From Chryseobacterium viscerum (GTDB lineage: Bacteria > Bacteroidota > Bacteroidia > Flavobacteriales > Weeksellaceae), in NCBI RefSeq assembly GCF_025949665.1, contig NZ_JAPDFT010000001.1, positions 2,418,001 through 2,482,000 of the forward strand: a stretch of DNA of 64,000 nt. Reading direction: 5' to 3'. The translations under genes and the position numbers were made by a program. A model generated the notes under the pieces. It ran no database searches. It was not told the origin of the DNA and saw only the letters and a list, made by a program, of their open reading frames with translations. Shown here in pieces: positions 61,023 to 64,000 of the stretch; the first letter of the stretch is position 1, and each line of letters begins with the position of its first letter.

Positions 61023-61979
61023 TTAAGCTTTTAATTCATCTAAAATTTCACTGAATACAGCTTGTGCTGAGAAAATTCGGTTTTTTGCCTGCTGGTAGAT
61101 GATAGAATGATCTCCATCCATAACTTCATCACTCAATTCCACATTACGACGCACCGGAAGACAGTGCATTACTTTTGCGTCATTGGTATGTGCTAATTTT
61201 TCATTGGTAAGCATCCAGTCGCCTTTTACTTCAGGCATTGCTGCATAATCATCAAAAGAAGACCAGTTTTTTACATAAACAAAATCCGCATTTTTCAACG
61301 CTTCATCCTGATCATGAATTACTGTTACATCTTTTGTGAAGTTTTTATCTAAATCATACCCTTCGGGATTGGTAATTACCAATTCCACATCCATTTCCTG
61401 CATCCATTCTGCGAAAGAATTCCCAACAGCATGGGCAATAGGCTTGATGTGCGGTGCCCAGGTCAGTACCACTTTAGGTTTATAATCTTTTTTCCAGTTT
61501 TCTGTAATGGTGATACAGTCTGCCAAACTTTGCAGCGGGTGGCGAGTAGCTGATTCTAATGAAATGACAGGAACTTTTGCATGTTTTTCAAACTGACTTA
61601 AGATACTTTCATTCACATCGTCTTCTTTACTCTTCATTCCTGCAAAACAACGTACTGCAATGATGTCGCAATATTGGTTTAAAACCTCAATTGCATCTTT
61701 GATATGTTCTACAGTATCACCGTTCATCACAGCTCCGTCAGCAAATTCAAGATTCCAGGCTTCCTGTGCTGCATTTAGTGTCAATACATTCAACCCTAGA
61801 TTTTGAGCTGCTATCTGACTGCTCAGACGGGTTCTCAGGCTTGAATTTAAAAATACAAGTCCAATTGTTTTCCCCTTTCCTTTTTCTGTTTCAGTAAGCG
61901 GGTCTGCTTTTATCTGTAAAGCTTTTTTTATGATTTCCTGTAAGTTTTCTACATCACTTACAGAGGTAAAATTTTTCAT
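61023..61979 (-). CDS. argF': N-acylornithine carbamoyltransferase (ArgF')
   Basis: 318 residues. Carbamoyl-phosphate loop FLNSSLRTRLSSQ, then VMNGDTVEHIKDA, LESATRHPLQSLADCITI and HCLPVRRNVELSDEV. The whole pattern fits the N-acetyl/N-succinyl-ornithine group rather than ordinary OTC. The residue that aligns with Pro90 of Bacteroides N-succinylornithine carbamoyltransferase and Glu92 of the acetyl enzyme is Val90; from memory, changing that Glu to Val or Pro gives succinyl preference, so N-succinylornithine is favoured here. Makes N-acylcitrulline. Confidence 0.92.
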   Translation of the reverse strand: MKNFTSVSDVENLQEIIKKALQIKADPLTETEKGKGKTIGLVFLNSSLRTRLSSQIAAQNLGLNVLTLNAAQEAWNLEFADGAVMNGDTVEHIKDAIEVLNQYCDIIAVRCFAGMKSKEDDVNESILSQFEKHAKVPVISLESATRHPLQSLADCITITENWKKDYKPKVVLTWAPHIKPIAHAVGNSFAEWMQEMDVELVITNPEGYDLDKNFTKDVTVIHDQDEALKNADFVYVKNWSSFDDYAAMPEVKGDWMLTNEKLAHTNDAKVMHCLPVRRNVELSDEVMDGDHSIIYQQAKNRIFSAQAVFSEILDELKA

Positions 61980-62102
61980 TTTAATTAATTTTAAAGATTT
62001 TGTTTACACATTTTTGAGAGTTTTAACGCAAGGGCGCAACGCTTTTCATTGATGCTTTTTTCGTTCGCAAGGGCGTTTCACTCAGCAATTGACGTTTGTT
62101 TT

Positions 62103-62183
62103 TGTCATTCTGACGAAGGAAGAATCTTGCATTGTTATATTTTAAGAGATTCTTCATTTCTCTTCGTTACATTCAGAATAACA
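62103..62183. repeat. Palindromic interspersed repeat, family 1, copy F, inside the arg operon
   Basis: TGTCATTCTGACGAAGGAAG at left; AGATTCTTC...TTCGTTACATTCAGAATAACA at right, 81 bp, between argF' and argD. Confidence 0.8.
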
Positions 62184-62234
62184 AACGTTGCGTTAAAGCT
62201 TTTTAACCTTTTTGCTATTTCGCCATATTGCCTT

Positions 62235-63374
62235 TTAAATATTCCCAAGCACTGCTTTCAAAGCATTGATGAAAATATCTGTTTCCTCTTTTTTGATATT
62301 GAGTGCCGGAAGAATCCTTAATACTGTTTTATCATTCGAGTTTCCTGTGAAAATATGATGATCGAACAATAAGCTTTTCCTTACTTCCGAACAGTCTCTA
62401 TCGAGTTCTATTCCGATCATCAATCCTTTCCTTCGGATGGATTTAATATGTGGTAAATCTTTAATTTCATTTTCAATATATTCGCCCATCTGTTGAGCGT
62501 TTTCGATAAGGTTTTCATCTTTCATAACATCCAGAACAGCAATTGAAGCTGCACAAGCCAAATGATTCCCTCCGAATGTAGTTCCCAGCAAACCGTTGCT
62601 TGCCTGGAATTTAGGATGGATCAAAACTCCCCCCACAGGAAATCCGTTCCCCATTCCTTTAGCTGTAGTAATAATATCTGCTTCTACTCCAAATTCCTGG
62701 TGGGCAAAGAAATATCCGCTTCTTCCATATCCGGACTGAACTTCATCCAAAATAAGAACAGCGTCATATTTTTTGCACAGTTCTTTGATTTTAGATAAAA
62801 ATTCCGGTGTTGGAATCATAATTCCTCCTACTCCCTGAATTCCTTCGATGATAACGGAAGAAATTTCACTTCCAAATTTTTCAAAGGTCTCTTCAAGCTG
62901 CTGCAAATCGTTCCATTCTGATTTGATAAATCTTTCAGAGAAGTTAACCGGAGCAACAATCTTCGGATTATCAGTTACCGAAACCGCTGCAGAAGTTCTT
63001 CCGTGGAATGAACCCGAAAAATAAAGCACTTTGCTTTTTCCGTTATGAAAAGAAGCCAGCTTCAATGCATTTTCATTCGCCTCAGCTCCGGAATTACATA
63101 AGAAAAGATTATAATCCTCATATCCTGAAAGTTTCCCCAGCTTTTCCGCCAGTTCAACCTGTAATTCATTCTGAACAGAGTTGGAATAGAAAGATATTTT
63201 TTCCAGCTGATCCTTTAGCTTGTTTTGATAATGTGGATGATTATGACCAATAGAAATCACAGCATGACCTCCGTAAAAATCAAGATATTGCTCTCCTTTA
63301 TCATCCCAAAGAAAAGATCCCTGAGCTTTTACCGGATTTATGTTGAATAATGGATATACGTTGAATAAATTCAT
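62235..63374 (-). CDS. argD: N-acylornithine aminotransferase
   Basis: 379 residues, class III PLP aminotransferase. FYGGHAVISIGHNHP near the N-terminus, LILDEVQSGYGRSGYFFAHQEFGVEADIITTAKGMGNGFPVGGVL carries the Asp-Glu and PLP-Lys region. Converts N-acylglutamate semialdehyde to N-acylornithine. The gap to argF' holds a family 1 repeat. Confidence 0.95.
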   Translation of the reverse strand: MNLFNVYPLFNINPVKAQGSFLWDDKGEQYLDFYGGHAVISIGHNHPHYQNKLKDQLEKISFYSNSVQNELQVELAEKLGKLSGYEDYNLFLCNSGAEANENALKLASFHNGKSKVLYFSGSFHGRTSAAVSVTDNPKIVAPVNFSERFIKSEWNDLQQLEETFEKFGSEISSVIIEGIQGVGGIMIPTPEFLSKIKELCKKYDAVLILDEVQSGYGRSGYFFAHQEFGVEADIITTAKGMGNGFPVGGVLIHPKFQASNGLLGTTFGGNHLACAASIAVLDVMKDENLIENAQQMGEYIENEIKDLPHIKSIRRKGLMIGIELDRDCSEVRKSLLFDHHIFTGNSNDKTVLRILPALNIKKEETDIFINALKAVLGNI

Positions 63375-63486
63375 TTTTGTTGCTAGTTGTTAGTTTGATG
63401 GTTGATGGCTGAAAGCTTGCAGGTCTAAAAGTTATTCTTCGCACTACTGCAACCTATCATCTGCAACCTTCTACCTTATTAATAAA

Positions 63487-64000
63487 TTAGAATGCTATCG
63501 GTTTCAGGTTCAATCCTGCATTTTCTTCCCAGTTCATCGCCAGATTCATATTCTGAACGGCCTGTCCTGAAGCACCTTTTAACAAATTGTCAATCGCTGA
63601 GTGAATAACGACAACATTTCCACTCTTTTCAATCTGAATCACACAGCGATTGGTATTGACAACCTGCTTTAAATCAATTGCCCTGCTACTGACTGTAACG
63701 AAAGGCTCCTCTGCATAAAAATCCTGATACCATTGTTCTATTTCCTCCAGCTCCCAATCAGTCTTCATGGTGGAACTTGTAAAAATTCCTCTTGCAAAAT
63801 CTCCTCTCCATGGAACAAAATTCAGGTTTATTTCTTTATTATTAAATAAAACCAGCTGCTGCAAAATCTCATCTACATGCTGATGAGCTAATGTTTTATA
63901 TGCTGAGACATTATCATTTCTCCAGGTAAAATGAGTGGTAGCCTGCAAAGACTGTCCGGCTCCTGTAGAACCTGTAATCCCTGTGGTAAAAACTTCACTT
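63487..64000 (-). CDS. argC: N-acyl-gamma-glutamyl-phosphate reductase, partial (N-terminal end outside window)
   Basis: The frame continues past the window edge with no stop; a TTG at 63948 is internal. Visible residues include GITGSTGAGQSLQATTHFTWR (first residues at the edge) and VNLNFVPWRGDFARGIFTS, with VVIHSAIDNLLKGASGQAVQNMN at the C-terminal end, standard ArgC features. It reduces N-acyl-glutamyl phosphate to the semialdehyde. Confidence 0.92.
   Translation of the reverse strand, partial: SEVFTTGITGSTGAGQSLQATTHFTWRNDNVSAYKTLAHQHVDEILQQLVLFNNKEINLNFVPWRGDFARGIFTSSTMKTDWELEEIEQWYQDFYAEEPFVTVSSRAIDLKQVVNTNRCVIQIEKSGNVVVIHSAIDNLLKGASGQAVQNMNLAMNWEENAGLNLKPIAF

Noticed and set aside
63946..63948. 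A TTG start for argC
   Set aside because: The frame continues upstream with clear ArgC sequence (GITGSTGAGQS), so this is an internal codon.
1..64000. Prophage, integrative element or insertion sequence
   Set aside because: No integrase, transposase, phage structural gene or flanking direct repeats found; only short palindromic repeats.

Overview
This AT-rich window comes from a Bacteroidota chromosome, most likely a Chryseobacterium-like member of the Weeksellaceae. The support is a TonB receptor followed by a DUF4249 lipoprotein, DUF2911, DUF6428, several Crp/Fnr genes whose recognition helix reads RETLxR, an N-acylornithine carbamoyltransferase in place of ordinary ArgF, and promoters of the Bacteroidota type (TTG, about 19 bp, TAnnTTTG). 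Shine-Dalgarno sequences are mostly absent. I see no phage, integrase, transposase, CRISPR or rRNA; one tRNA-Ser(UGA) is present.

Layout. 1-2.5 kb: cut-off SDR gene, RidA-like gene, Crp/Fnr regulator with two tandem Crp-type palindromes, thioredoxin-like lipid-side protein. 2.9-6 kb: TonB receptor plus DUF4249 lipoprotein. 6-10 kb: DUF1275 membrane protein, second Crp regulator, VOC protein, lipoprotein hydrolase, ACT protein. 10.4-12.8 kb: overlapping histidine kinase and LuxR-type response regulator. 13.4-18.4 kb: a tiny membrane ORF, two flavin oxidases acting on amines/amino acids, then a MarR-GNAT fusion, DUF2000 and a thioesterase. 18.7-21.4 kb: VWA plus MoxR-like AAA pair. 21.5-25.5 kb: NTF2-like protein, AraC regulator, exported agmatine-deiminase-family lipoprotein, exported cyclic-nucleotide phosphodiesterase. 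25.6-28.2 kb: arsenic operon (arsR, DUF6428, phosphatase-type arsenate reductase, ACR3) with the same operator twice. 28.2-38.8 kb: exported HExxH protein, tRNA-Ser, retropepsin-like protein, trxB, holA with a divergent nuclease-fold gene, HAD, dienelactone hydrolase, small lipoprotein, cupin/GNAT/DUF2911. 39-42.6 kb: alkylation-repair cluster (Ada, PEP-mutase family, Ogt, DinB, Crp). 42.7-50.9 kb: degenerate retropepsin, unknown lipoprotein, and an iron-type operon (TonB receptor, PepSY protein, esterase).

51-64 kb is biosynthetic: pyrB-carA-carB and an arginine operon argC-argD-argF'-argB-argE-argH, all on the minus strand, with an Lrp/AsnC regulator between them. Carbamoyl phosphate from CarAB feeds both PyrB and ArgF'.

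The most interesting point is the pyrB leader (56562-56699): a consensus promoter, a 23-codon leader ORF, a small hairpin followed by a U-rich tract, and a terminator hairpin whose left arm touches the leader stop codon. This is the architecture of the UTP-sensing pyrBI attenuator of enteric bacteria, here before a Bacteroidota pyrB. Second is a set of short palindromic interspersed repeats in at least three families, copies of which lie inside the pyr and arg operons. Many starts were moved to an internal Met; reasons are given per gene.
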